Assembly: GCA_017451645.1 (NCBI GenBank)
Contig: JAFTNZ010000013.1
Coordinates: 1 to 64,000, forward strand
Direction: 5' to 3'
From: Bacteroidaceae bacterium
GTDB taxonomy: Bacteria; Bacteroidota; Bacteroidia; Bacteroidales; Bacteroidaceae
DNA length: 64,000 nt
Shown: piece after piece, positions 54,470-63,835 of the stretch
How the letters are laid out: every line of letters begins with the position of its first letter
How positions within the stretch are numbered: position 1 is the first letter of the stretch
The notes under the pieces: generated by a model
Seen by the model: only the letters and a program-made list of their open reading frames with translations
Databases searched by the model: none
What the model was told of the DNA's origin: nothing
Translations under genes and position numbers: made by a program

Positions 54470-56965
54470 ATGAACTGTGCGCATTGTAAAAAAGTGAATC
54501 GTGAAAAAGCCCGCTACTGCAAGTGGTGTGGTTCTCCCATTATGGCGCATTCCAATCCCTTGGACAAGTTGGTAGGACTGGTGGAGGTAAAGGAGCAGAT
54601 GAAGCATGTCGTGGAAACTTTTATACATTTGAAGGAAACAGATGCGACGCGTGACATCAGGATTAATATCAATGCAATTATCATAGGAGAAACGGGGACG
54701 GGTAAAACGGCTATTCCATATGCATTGCGCGACTATCTGGAGAGTCGGGGCATATTGAGAAAACCGAAGTTGAAAGTGGTCGATGCCGTTGATTATGAGC
54801 GTTTCGTAGAGCGCTGGGATGAGAATGTCAGCGAAGTGCAAGGGGGGATTCTTTTTTTTGACAACGTGCAGAAACTCTTGCCGGACAGCTATTCAAAGAA
54901 TGTCAATCCGCTTGACAAACTCTTCATAGAGATGGACCGTTGGCACAACGACCCCATTGTTGTATTGGCTGGATTGCCTGGAGGTTTGGAGGAATTTTTG
55001 GAGAATAATCCTGTAGTGAAGAGTCGGTTCCGATATTTGTTCCGTTTGCCGACATTGACTGCGGAGGAAATTCACGAACTGTGTTTGCGTACGTTGCACG
55101 AGCGGTATGCCATAAATGGACTCTCATCCGCAGCTTCGGAGAAATTGATGAGGCAAATCAGGTATGAAATGAAGACGCGTGATGACAATGCACATCATGC
55201 CCGAGCCAAAGCTGAAGATCTTTTTACTGCCTATATTAGTCATCCTCCACGATTGCCAGGGGAAATTCAGGAAGAGGACATCGTTGGTTACGTGCCTCCT
55301 GTGCGTACGGTGGATGATATATTGACAGAACTTGATGCGTATATAGGCATGGAGAGTGTCAAACAGGAAATAAGGGAAATGGCAACCTATATCAGCCTGT
55401 TGATGCAACGGGGAGAGAAAACGTCTGTTGCGGGGAGACACTATGTCTTCACGGGTAATCCGGGGACGGGAAAAACTACAATGGCGCGCATCATGGCGGA
55501 TATATTCAAAGCTCTTGATGTCGTGTCACGTGGACAACTCATTGAAGCGGACCGAAGCCGATTGGTGGCCGGATATGTCGGACAGACAGCCATCAAGACG
55601 AATCAGTTGGTGGATTCTGCATTAGGTGGAGTACTTTTTATAGATGAGGCTTATACTCTTGTGCAAGGCGACAATGACACTTTCGGTAAAGAGGCATTGG
55701 ATACGTTACTCAAACGATTGGAAGATGATCGGGGTAAGTTTGTCTGTATTGTAGCTGGATATACGCGAGAAATGCACTCTTTCATTGATGCGAATCCTGG
55801 GTTGAAATCACGCTTTACCAAAACCCTTTATTTCGAAGACTATTCTCCGTCAGAACTCTCTTCCATATTTGTAAGTATGGTACAGAAGGACAAGTTTGTT
55901 CTTTCTGAAGATGCGCAAAAGGCATTGCTTCACCACCTTGAACGTGTACATTCCATGCGCGACCGTAATTTTGGTAATGCCCGCGAGGTCCGCAAACTTT
56001 ACGAACAGGCTGTCGCCAATCAAAGCAAGCGCTTATCCGGACTGATAGGAACTCCCGGATTTACTCAGGAGATGATGTACAGGCTGACAATCGGAGATGT
56101 TTTGGGAGAAGAGGAAAAGAAACCCAAAACACTTGATGAGGTGATGAAAGAATTGGATGAATTTGTGGGCATGAACTCAATCAAAGAGTCCATCAGAAGA
56201 TTGGCCATGCAAGTGATTTTCATGCAACAACGTCTGAGTCTGGGAATAGGGAAATCCGAACCGATGGCTTTGAATATCATACTGACCGGTAATCCGGGGA
56301 CAGGAAAAACATCGGTAGCACGCAAGATGGGAGAAGTGTTTAAGGCCATTGGATTGCTGCCTACGGATAAGGTGGTAGAGGCCGATCGTAACCAAATGGT
56401 AGGGAAATACATGGGCGAGACACCTAAATTAGTGAATGCTTTGTGCGATCAGGCGATGGGAGGTATTCTTTTTATAGATGAAGCGTATACATTGTATGAT
56501 GCCGATGGAAGTGGAGGAGACAAATATGGGAAGGAAGCTGTGGAAGCATTGATGAAACGTATGGAAGACGACCGGGGCAAATTAGTTGTCATTGCTGCTG
56601 GGTATCGGAAGGAGATGGAGGACTTCATGCAGGTGAATCCAGGCCTTGAAAGTCGTTTTACCCATAAACTGAACATTGAGGATTACACCGTGTATGAGTT
56701 GGTCGAGATTTTCCGCACTTTGGCAGAAAGAAAACAGTATATCCTTTCTGAGTCGGCCGAGGCTACATTGATGGAACGTGTGCATGAACTCTATACCAAC
56801 AAAAACCGTCATTTTGGCAATGCTCGTGAAATGCGCAGACTTTTTGATGCAACCGTACAGCAACTCTCCATGCGGGTAGCTTCTCTTCCACCGGAAGGTC
56901 TGACCCAACGGGATTATCAGGTGATAGAATCGCGGGACATACTTGGTGGTGTCTTTGCAGGATGA
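54470..56965 (+). CDS. Zinc-ribbon protein with three AAA+ modules (CbxX/CfxQ type)
   Basis: 831 residues. An N-terminal zinc ribbon (Cys3, Cys6, Cys17, Cys20) precedes three AAA+ modules. The Walker A motifs are GETGTGKT (73-80), GNPGTGKT (from 329) and GNPGTGKT (from 607). Walker B is ILFFDNVQ in module 1, with Asn for the catalytic Glu, but LFIDEAYTL in modules 2 and 3. Modules 2 and 3 resemble CbxX/CfxQ (Rubisco-activase-like) ATPases: VVEADRNQMVGKYMGET, FGKEALDTLLKRLEDDRGK, and SRFTKTLYFEDYS. Module 1 may bind ATP without hydrolysis. It lies 25 bp after the kinase. A remodelling ATPase controlled by phosphorylation is the natural reading; no substrate is known. Confidence 0.88.
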   Translation: MNCAHCKKVNREKARYCKWCGSPIMAHSNPLDKLVGLVEVKEQMKHVVETFIHLKETDATRDIRININAIIIGETGTGKTAIPYALRDYLESRGILRKPKLKVVDAVDYERFVERWDENVSEVQGGILFFDNVQKLLPDSYSKNVNPLDKLFIEMDRWHNDPIVVLAGLPGGLEEFLENNPVVKSRFRYLFRLPTLTAEEIHELCLRTLHERYAINGLSSAASEKLMRQIRYEMKTRDDNAHHARAKAEDLFTAYISHPPRLPGEIQEEDIVGYVPPVRTVDDILTELDAYIGMESVKQEIREMATYISLLMQRGEKTSVAGRHYVFTGNPGTGKTTMARIMADIFKALDVVSRGQLIEADRSRLVAGYVGQTAIKTNQLVDSALGGVLFIDEAYTLVQGDNDTFGKEALDTLLKRLEDDRGKFVCIVAGYTREMHSFIDANPGLKSRFTKTLYFEDYSPSELSSIFVSMVQKDKFVLSEDAQKALLHHLERVHSMRDRNFGNAREVRKLYEQAVANQSKRLSGLIGTPGFTQEMMYRLTIGDVLGEEEKKPKTLDEVMKELDEFVGMNSIKESIRRLAMQVIFMQQRLSLGIGKSEPMALNIILTGNPGTGKTSVARKMGEVFKAIGLLPTDKVVEADRNQMVGKYMGETPKLVNALCDQAMGGILFIDEAYTLYDADGSGGDKYGKEAVEALMKRMEDDRGKLVVIAAGYRKEMEDFMQVNPGLESRFTHKLNIEDYTVYELVEIFRTLAERKQYILSESAEATLMERVHELYTNKNRHFGNAREMRRLFDATVQQLSMRVASLPPEGLTQRDYQVIESRDILGGVFAG

Positions 56966-57014
56966 GAAGAATCGTATCTTAATTTGAAATAGATGTAGAA
57001 CAAGAAACGAATAT

Positions 57015-57575
57015 ATGAATTGTCCGAAATGTAAAGCTGAGATAGACTCAGATTCTTATTACTGTGACCAATGTGGACAGGAAATCCGATATTGTCAAAG
57101 TTGTCATCGGCCAGGTAAAGGAAACCGATGTACGGCCTGTGGAGGTCGTATGTTGTCAGCTGTAGAATATTTCCATCAACCTTCTTTTGCTCCGATGGTG
57201 ACTCCTATAGCTTCAGGTGTTGGTGGGGCAGAGCTTATAGTGGAGAGTTCCACGACTTTGAAAGCTCCCACTTCTACCCGTTTGCTACTGGCTAACGGTT
57301 TGCTCGGAATATCTTTGGAAGGAGTGGATGGAGCTGTTCTTGGTCGCAGACAGGGTATCTATCAATCCCAATTAGCCCGTTTCCCTTATGTCTCAGGGGC
57401 ACATGCACAGTTGAAGTTCGAAGCATTACAAAATCATTGGACTGTTACTGACATGAATTCATCCAATGGTACTCGATATAATGGGGAGCCTCTCTCACCT
57501 GGAGTCCCCTGCAGATTGGAACAAGGAGCAACTTTGCAGTTGGCCAATGTATTACTTACAGTCACCATACAATAG
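57015..57575 (+). CDS. Zinc-ribbon FHA-domain protein
   Basis: 186 residues. Two N-terminal zinc ribbons (CPKC/CDQC and CQSC/CTAC, residues ~3-45), a linker, then a forkhead-associated domain (~95-186). The phosphothreonine-binding pattern is complete: GAVLGRRQG, the S-x-x-H of YVSGAHAQL, and DMNSSNGTRYNG. FHA domains bind phosphothreonine peptides, so this is the likely reader for the operon's kinase. It is cytosolic, 49 bp after the AAA gene and 11 bp before the phosphatase gene. Confidence 0.92.
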   Translation: MNCPKCKAEIDSDSYYCDQCGQEIRYCQSCHRPGKGNRCTACGGRMLSAVEYFHQPSFAPMVTPIASGVGGAELIVESSTTLKAPTSTRLLLANGLLGISLEGVDGAVLGRRQGIYQSQLARFPYVSGAHAQLKFEALQNHWTVTDMNSSNGTRYNGEPLSPGVPCRLEQGATLQLANVLLTVTIQ

Positions 57576-57586
57576 TAAAAAAAGGA

Positions 57587-58336
57587 GTGATGTACATAGA
57601 TATTAAGGCGCAAAGTCACGTAGGTATGGTACGTGCGGTGAATGAAGACATGATTTTAGCTGACAATCGTCTCATCCGTGATGCTTCCCATGCGATAGCT
57701 TATGATTTGCCTCAAGGGAAACGTGCAGTTTTTGCTTTGGCTGACGGTATGGGCGGACACAATGCCGGTGAAGTGGCCAGTGAACAGGTTTTGGAGTCTT
57801 TAAAGGATTTCTATGACAGATTACCTGATGGACTCTCTCCCGATGGACTTATAGAAGCCTTTTCCAAATGGAATGCAGAGATACATGCTCAAGTAACAGA
57901 AAAGGGAGATAAAGAACCTGCTTGTCATGGCATGGGTACGACATTGGTTGGATTCTGTATTTATGGCAACCGTTTTTATTGGTTCAATTGTGGAGATAGC
58001 CGTATATACCGTCTTCACAAAGAAAAATTCAGCCAACTCTCTATAGATCATTCTTATGAGCGAATGACGGGAAGAAGCGGGTACTCTCACCTTATTACCA
58101 ATTGCATTGGCGGGGGAGCCGAAAGCTCTTTTCTCGATATGGATGAAGTATGCCCGCCGGTCACTTCTGGAGATTTGTTTTTACTATGTTCCGACGGATT
58201 GACCGACCTTGTATCAGATGCATGGATTGACCGTTCCTTGAAAACCGGAATTTCAGCGTCACAACTTGTCCGAATGGCTTGTCACTCCGGCGGACATGAC
58301 AATGTTTCAGTCTGTCTGGTAAAGGTGTCTGAGTAG
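57587..58336 (+). CDS. PP2C-family Ser/Thr protein phosphatase
   Basis: 249 residues, one PPM/PP2C domain. Metal-binding and catalytic motifs are intact: VGMVRAVNEDMIL, ALADGMGGHNAGEVAS, GMGTTLVG, FNCGDSRIYRL, LLCSDGLTDLV and GGHDNVSVCLV. It is soluble with no extra domain. It is the last gene of the operon, followed by the strong hairpin at 58361. It is expected to reverse phosphorylation by the membrane kinase. Confidence 0.95.
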   Translation: MMYIDIKAQSHVGMVRAVNEDMILADNRLIRDASHAIAYDLPQGKRAVFALADGMGGHNAGEVASEQVLESLKDFYDRLPDGLSPDGLIEAFSKWNAEIHAQVTEKGDKEPACHGMGTTLVGFCIYGNRFYWFNCGDSRIYRLHKEKFSQLSIDHSYERMTGRSGYSHLITNCIGGGAESSFLDMDEVCPPVTSGDLFLLCSDGLTDLVSDAWIDRSLKTGISASQLVRMACHSGGHDNVSVCLVKVSE

Positions 58337-58360
58337 ATAGAAAACTATCAGTCTGTAAGT

Positions 58361-58411
58361 AAGAGCGTGCATCCCATGTTCTCATAAAAACATAAGATGC
58401 ACGCTCTTTTC
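58361..58411. terminator. Bidirectional terminator between the PP2C and M13 genes
   Basis: Arms 58361-58373 (AAGAGCGTGCATC) and 58396-58408 are perfectly paired, with an inner partial CATGTT/AACATA extension. The stem is flanked by A/T stretches, so it can serve both convergent genes. Confidence 0.85.
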
Positions 58412-58428
58412 TGTTTGATAAATAGCTT

Positions 58429-60462
58429 TTACCAAATGGTCACGCGTTCAGCCTTGGGCACGAACATGCTGTCCTGTTCGGTGATGCCGAAAGCTTCGTA
58501 CCAGGCATCGATGTGGGGCAGGGCACCGTTTACGCGCCACTCGCCCAATGAGTGGGGGTCGCTCTTGGTGCGGCGGTGCATCTCGGCTTCGCGGATGTTG
58601 CCGGCCCACAGGTTGGCGTATGCCAAGAAGAAGCGCTGCTCGGGAGTGAAACCGTCCTTGTCGGTCAAGGGAGCATCGGCCGTTGCATTCTTCAGAGCCT
58701 GGAAGGCAACCATCAGACCTCCGTGGTCGGCCAGGTTCTCACCAAGGGTGAGTTTGCCGTTACCCATGAGGCCGGGCAGAATCTCGATGTTGCTGAAGAA
58801 GTCGTCCATCACTTGTGCACGCTCTTGGAAACGGGTAGCATCCTCGGCTGTCCACCAGTCGCGCAGATTGCCGTCCTTGTCGAAACGACGGCCGGAGTCA
58901 TCGAATCCGTGTGTCATCTCGTGGCCAATCACTACGCCGATACCACCGTAGTTGAACGCGTCATCGGCAGCCATGTCGAAGAAGGGCGGTTGCAGAATGG
59001 CGGCGGGGAAACAGATTTCGTTGGTGGTGGGGTTGTAATAGGCATTCACTGTCTGGGGAGTGATGAACCACTCGTCGCGGTCAACGGGCTTGTTGTAGTT
59101 GTGGGCTACCATGTCGCGCATCTCCCATTCGCTGATGCGGCGTACGTTGGCCAAGTAAGAGTCGTCAGCGATATCCAATGAGGAGTAGTCCTTCCATTTG
59201 TCGGGATAACCGACCTTCACGTAGAAGGTGTTCAACTTCTCGATAGCAGCGGCTTTGGTGCTGTCGCTCATCCAATCCTGAGCCATGATGCGCTCGCCTA
59301 ATGCCACTTGCAGGTTCTTCACCAAGTTTACCATGCGTTCCTTGGCTTCGGCAGGGAAATATTTCTTCACATACATTTCGCCCACAGCTTCGCCCAACGA
59401 ACCGTTCACCACACCGATGGCACGCTTCCAACGGGGTTGCTGCTCCTTACGTCCGGAGAGTTCCTTGCCGAAGAAGTCGAACTGTGCATCGCGTACCTCA
59501 TCGCTCAGGTAGCTGGCGGCAGAGTTGATGGTCTTCCATTCGAGGAGTGACTTCAACTTTTTTACGGGCACGGTGGCGAGGACGTCATTAATCTCCTTCA
59601 ACTGGTCGGGGTGTCCGAAGTCGAGTTGCTTCAGGTCAGTAATGCCCATAGCGGCAAAGAATTTGTCCCAATTGATATCGGGGCAGAGGGCCTTTACCTC
59701 GTCGAGGGTCATCTTCTTGTAGTTGGCCTCGGGGTCGCGCATCTCTGTGGCGCTCTTGAATTTCGTGGCCAAGCGTGTCTCTATCTCCATCACATCGTTC
59801 ATCTTGCGCTGTGCTTCTGCCTCGGTGTTACCGAAAAGCTTGAACATGCGTACCAGATGCTGTTGGAACTTGGTGCGGATATCCACGGTCTTTTCATCGC
59901 TATCGATGTAGTAGTCGCGCTGACCCAATGAGAGTCCGCCCTGACCGATGCTCACCAGGTTGTTCTTGCTGTCCTTGGCATCGGCTCCTACGTAGAAACT
60001 GAACATGCGGCCCATGCCTTTGAGGTGCATGTCGAAGAGCAAGTCCTGCAATTCTTCGCGTGTCTGTACGGCAGCTACACGGTCGAGGTCAGCCTTCAGT
60101 GGCTCGATGCCCTGTGTGTTCTGTTTGGTGCTGTCCATTACTACGTTGTAGAGGGTACCAATCTTCTGTCCTACACTACCGGCTTCGTGGGTCTGTGCAG
60201 CCAATTCGTTCAGCAGGCTCTTCACTTGCTCTACACTCAGTTCGTCAAGGGCTTCGAAACTGCCGAAGCGTGCATACTCGTCGCGCAAGGGGTGTGTGTC
60301 CATCCATCCGCCACAGGCGTAGCGGTAGAAGTCGGTACCTGGTGCCACGGTGGTGTCCATGTTGGCCAAATCGATGCCCGAAGTCATACTCTTTTCTCCT
60401 TTCTGATTACAGCCCGTAGCCAGCATACTTACGGCGGCAAGGGCCCAAATTAACTTTTTCAT
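58429..60462 (-). CDS. Peptidase M13 family (neprilysin-like) lipoprotein
   Basis: 677 residues. Lipobox SMLATGC, Cys18 followed by NQKGEK. Full M13 architecture: DFYRYACGGWMDTHPLRDEYARFG at the N-terminus, NAYYNPTTNEICFPAAILQPPFF, zinc motif VIGHEMTHGFDDSG (His514, Glu515, His518), third ligand Glu575 in LGENLADHGGL, and the C-terminal NLWAGN and DPHSLGEWRVNGAL. The family ends in a tryptophan block, and here the end is PKAERVTIW. It is an envelope-located zinc endopeptidase acting on oligopeptides. It stands alone on the minus strand. Confidence 0.95.
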   Translation of the reverse strand: MKKLIWALAAVSMLATGCNQKGEKSMTSGIDLANMDTTVAPGTDFYRYACGGWMDTHPLRDEYARFGSFEALDELSVEQVKSLLNELAAQTHEAGSVGQKIGTLYNVVMDSTKQNTQGIEPLKADLDRVAAVQTREELQDLLFDMHLKGMGRMFSFYVGADAKDSKNNLVSIGQGGLSLGQRDYYIDSDEKTVDIRTKFQQHLVRMFKLFGNTEAEAQRKMNDVMEIETRLATKFKSATEMRDPEANYKKMTLDEVKALCPDINWDKFFAAMGITDLKQLDFGHPDQLKEINDVLATVPVKKLKSLLEWKTINSAASYLSDEVRDAQFDFFGKELSGRKEQQPRWKRAIGVVNGSLGEAVGEMYVKKYFPAEAKERMVNLVKNLQVALGERIMAQDWMSDSTKAAAIEKLNTFYVKVGYPDKWKDYSSLDIADDSYLANVRRISEWEMRDMVAHNYNKPVDRDEWFITPQTVNAYYNPTTNEICFPAAILQPPFFDMAADDAFNYGGIGVVIGHEMTHGFDDSGRRFDKDGNLRDWWTAEDATRFQERAQVMDDFFSNIEILPGLMGNGKLTLGENLADHGGLMVAFQALKNATADAPLTDKDGFTPEQRFFLAYANLWAGNIREAEMHRRTKSDPHSLGEWRVNGALPHIDAWYEAFGITEQDSMFVPKAERVTIW

Positions 60463-60502
60463 TTTTTCTATAAATAAATTGGTAATTAGCTGAATTCGGG
60501 TG

Positions 60503-60510
60503 CGAAATTA
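60503..60510 (-). promoter_or_regulatory. Probable -7 element for the M13 peptidase gene
   Basis: The minus strand reads TAATTTCG, one mismatch to TAnnTTTG, 40 bp upstream of the start codon, with ATTG 22 bp further upstream at the -33 position. Confidence 0.45.
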
Positions 60511-60612
60511 CTCATTTTTATTGGATTGACCACAATCTTTGTCGGATTGTTCTTGTGAAAACTGAATAGTTTGATGCGTTTGTGAGAATGAATCTACTTT
60601 TTATCCAAAACA

Positions 60613-60644
60613 CTTGGTGGGAGGGAGAAGAATCCTTACCTTTG
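60613..60644 (+). promoter_or_regulatory. Promoter of the GH106-type gene
   Basis: -33 CTTG at 60613-60616 and -7 TACCTTTG at 60637-60644, spacer 20 bp. It lies upstream of ATG 60674 and within the longer open frame, so it decides the start. Confidence 0.75.
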
Positions 60645-60673
60645 TACACATTGTGGAAAATGATATAGAGCGT

Positions 60674-63600
60674 ATGCGAAAAGGAATAAAATACGTATCT
60701 CTGTTTGGATGGATGTTGGCCATGTGTCTGCTGGTTGCTTGTCGGCAATCGTCGGCTCCGGCTATAGGCGACGTGTATGCCGAATTCCAACGTGTGCCCG
60801 ACTCTACACGCACCAAAGTCTGGTGGTTTCATGGTGAAACGGCCACCACACGCGAAGGTATTACGGCCGACTTGGAGGCTTTCCGCCAAGCCGGTGTTGG
60901 TGGGGTGGTGTACTACGACCAAGTGCATGGCAAGGCCGAAGGGGCCGACACGGTGTTCTCCACCGCCTGGTGGGAAGCCTTGAAGTTTGCCGCATCCGAG
61001 GCCCGTCGGTTAGGGCTGACGTTTGAAATCAGCCTCTCTAACGGATATGTGGCCGGTGGTCCTTGGATAACCAAAGCGCAGAGCATGAAGCGCCTTTGCC
61101 AGAGCGAAGTGGTGGTGGAGGGAGGAGGTCGGTTCGATGACCTGTTGCCTGCACCTTCGTCCGATGAGTTTTGGGATGTCAGGACATTGGCTTTCCCTGT
61201 CCCCCAGGAGGTGGAGTGGCAGAAGCATACGCTGATTGACAAAAAAGTGAAGTTCGATGTTCCTACACGTCTTGTCTATGACTTGAAGGAGCCTTTCACC
61301 GCCCGTTCGTTTACCTATAGCGAATACAATCCGGCCAAGCATCCCACCTTGTGCATGAACTGGCCGGGCACACCCAGTGACACCTTCTATGGCGATGGAT
61401 ATGCTGAATATCCGCCCGTGGGAGAATTGGAAGCTTCGGACGATGGCGTGCACTATCGCAAGGTGTGCGATCTGCCCACGCTTTACCGCATGCACCATCG
61501 GGTAAAAACCCTCTCTTTCCCACCCGTTACGGCACGTTATTTCCGCTTGAACCTGCATGATTGGGATTTGCCCGACAAACATCGCCAGTTGGAGTTGCGT
61601 AGTGCCATCCTTTCGGCACAGGCAATGACGGAAGCATGGGAAAGCTGCGCGGGAGTGGTGAGCGAATACATCACAGAGAATCATACCCCTGACTATACCC
61701 TCCAAGAGGTGATTGACCCCAAACGGATTATTGACCTGACGGAGAAACTGCAACCTGACGGAAGACTCACCTGGACGGCACCTGACGATGCAGATAAGTG
61801 GGTCGTCCTGCGTGTGGCACAGACCTCTACCCGTGGGCGCACCAAACACGGTCGGCCGGGGCAGATGGGGTTTGAGTGCGACAAATTGTCGGTCGGGGCG
61901 GCTTGCCTGCAATGGAAGAACTTTGCCCAAGTAATCATCGACACCTTGGCGAAGTATGACCTGAAGCCCGTGGGTGTGGTGATGGACAGTCACGAGGTGG
62001 GTAGCCAGAATTGGACACACGGCTACGAGCAGGAGTTCGTCCATTTGCAGGGCTATGAGCTTACTACCTACTTGCCCGCTTTGTTGGGATATGTGGTCGG
62101 CTCGAAGGAGAAGAGCGAAGAGGTGTTGTTGCACCATCGTCAGACGTTGGCCCACTTGGTAAACCTCCGCTACTTTGCCACCCTCGACTCGTTGGCCATG
62201 GAGGCAGGGGTGAACCTCACCGCCCAAGCCATGGGCAATGCCCAACACATGGTATGCGACAACATTGCGGCCAAGGGTAGCGTGCGTCGTCCGCAAGGTG
62301 AGTTTTGGGCGAAGCACAATCATGGGAGCTATGACATCAAAGAGGTCTCTTCGGCTGCTCATCTCTACGGTCGTCAGGTGGCTTCAGCCGAAGCCTATAC
62401 CGATGCCAAGTACAGCCAGTCGCTGGCCTATCTGAAGTCGTTGGCCGATTATGCCTATGCCTTCCAGCTGAATGAGTTTATGGTGTGCGCCAGTGCCTAT
62501 CAGCCTTGGTTGGACAAGCAACCGGGCAACACGGCCAACGGACGCGAGTATTGCCTCAATCGCAACAACACCCAATGGCCATTGAGTCGTGGCTTTTGGG
62601 ATTATCAGGCACGTTGCGCCTACCTGATGCGGCAAGGCACTCCCGTGGTGGATTTGTGTATCTATGCAGGCTGTGAACTGCCCGTCAAATTGTTGTCGCA
62701 CCGTCTGCCCCACATCCCCGAAGGGTATGATTGGGACCTCTGTACCGACGATGCCTTGTTGCACATCCTCTCGGCGGACAATGGCCGGTTGAAGGCGCGG
62801 GGAGGCGTGGAGTATCAGGCATTGGTGGTAGAGCGGCTGGCCCGCTTGACCGATGAGGCTGAAGCCAAGATTGCCTGGCTGAAAAAGCAGGGTGTGTCGG
62901 TGTACGATGCCCGCATGGCCGGTGACGATGGATTGAAAGTCTTCTTGGATAAGAAAGGCATTGCACCGGATGTGGCGCTGGAAAGTGATAATGCTCCGGA
63001 CAACCGGGTGCTCTTTGCCCATCGCAAATGTGGGGAGGCCGACATCTATTTCTTCTACAATCATAGCGAAAGCCCTTTCAAACAGTTTGTTACCCTCCGT
63101 CACTCCCAAGGGCAGATGCCTGAGTATTGGAATCCGGATAATGGCCGAAGGTATTCGTTGGAGCATCGCATCCTTCCGGATGGAAACTTGGAGGTGTGGC
63201 TTGCGTTGGCCCCCTACGAAGCGGGCTTTGTGGTGACGCATCCGGCAGAGGCTATGGACGAGCCTGCCCTTTCCCGTACATGGGGAGGGGAGGAGCAGGT
63301 TGTCCCGATGAACCATGATTGGCTGGTCGATTTCATCCTGCCCGATGACACTATACAGATAACGATGCCCACCTTGACAGATTGGTGCATGGTGGACACG
63401 TTGCCAGTCAATGACCTGTCGTTGGCTGTGAAGGAAAAGATAAAGCACCATTCGGGTGTGGCCCGCTATAGCCGATTGTTTGTGAAACCATCTGTTGCAG
63501 ATTCGGTTAAGCGCGTCTATTTGCGTATCAACGGATTGCATACGGTGGCCCGAGTGTGGGTGAACGGTAAGGAGACCGGACACTTGTGGGCCTCTCCTTG

Positions 63601-63805
63601 GGAAGTGGATGTGACCGATTGCTTGCAAGCAGGGGAAAACAAAGTGTGTATAGAAGTGGCCAACCAACTGACCAACCGCATGATTGGCGACACGGCCTTG
63701 CCCGAAGAGCAACGCACTACCTTTGCCACCACCCCTATAGTGAGAAGTGATGACCCGTTGCTTCCCGCCGGCATTACCGGAGGGGTAGAGTGGGTGATAA
63801 GATGA
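60674..63805 (+). CDS. GH106-type alpha-L-rhamnosidase lipoprotein
   Basis: 1,043 residues. Lipobox MCLLVAC, Cys21 followed by RQSS. The N-terminal blocks KVWWFHGETATTREGITADL, GVGGVVYYDQVHG and FEISLSNGYVAGGPWI are typical of glycoside hydrolase family 106, which removes L-rhamnose from rhamnogalacturonan-type pectin. GVVMDSHEVGSQNWTHGYEQEF probably contributes active-site acids. The C-terminal ~120 residues (VKRVYLRINGLHTVARVWVNGKETG) form a galactose-binding-like beta-sandwich. ATG 60674 is used because the promoter lies upstream of it and the lipoprotein signal begins there. The next gene follows by 30 bp, so the two are likely co-transcribed. Confidence 0.87.
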   Translation: MRKGIKYVSLFGWMLAMCLLVACRQSSAPAIGDVYAEFQRVPDSTRTKVWWFHGETATTREGITADLEAFRQAGVGGVVYYDQVHGKAEGADTVFSTAWWEALKFAASEARRLGLTFEISLSNGYVAGGPWITKAQSMKRLCQSEVVVEGGGRFDDLLPAPSSDEFWDVRTLAFPVPQEVEWQKHTLIDKKVKFDVPTRLVYDLKEPFTARSFTYSEYNPAKHPTLCMNWPGTPSDTFYGDGYAEYPPVGELEASDDGVHYRKVCDLPTLYRMHHRVKTLSFPPVTARYFRLNLHDWDLPDKHRQLELRSAILSAQAMTEAWESCAGVVSEYITENHTPDYTLQEVIDPKRIIDLTEKLQPDGRLTWTAPDDADKWVVLRVAQTSTRGRTKHGRPGQMGFECDKLSVGAACLQWKNFAQVIIDTLAKYDLKPVGVVMDSHEVGSQNWTHGYEQEFVHLQGYELTTYLPALLGYVVGSKEKSEEVLLHHRQTLAHLVNLRYFATLDSLAMEAGVNLTAQAMGNAQHMVCDNIAAKGSVRRPQGEFWAKHNHGSYDIKEVSSAAHLYGRQVASAEAYTDAKYSQSLAYLKSLADYAYAFQLNEFMVCASAYQPWLDKQPGNTANGREYCLNRNNTQWPLSRGFWDYQARCAYLMRQGTPVVDLCIYAGCELPVKLLSHRLPHIPEGYDWDLCTDDALLHILSADNGRLKARGGVEYQALVVERLARLTDEAEAKIAWLKKQGVSVYDARMAGDDGLKVFLDKKGIAPDVALESDNAPDNRVLFAHRKCGEADIYFFYNHSESPFKQFVTLRHSQGQMPEYWNPDNGRRYSLEHRILPDGNLEVWLALAPYEAGFVVTHPAEAMDEPALSRTWGGEEQVVPMNHDWLVDFILPDDTIQITMPTLTDWCMVDTLPVNDLSLAVKEKIKHHSGVARYSRLFVKPSVADSVKRVYLRINGLHTVARVWVNGKETGHLWASPWEVDVTDCLQAGENKVCIEVANQLTNRMIGDTALPEEQRTTFATTPIVRSDDPLLPAGITGGVEWVIR

Positions 63806-63835
63806 AAGAATGAATATAAAACTGACAAATAACAG

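Noticed and set aside
50568..58336. Type VI secretion regulatory cluster (kinase, FHA, PP2C)
   Set aside because: No Tss/Hcp/VgrG/ClpV-type gene is in the window, and the AAA modules look like CbxX, not ClpV.
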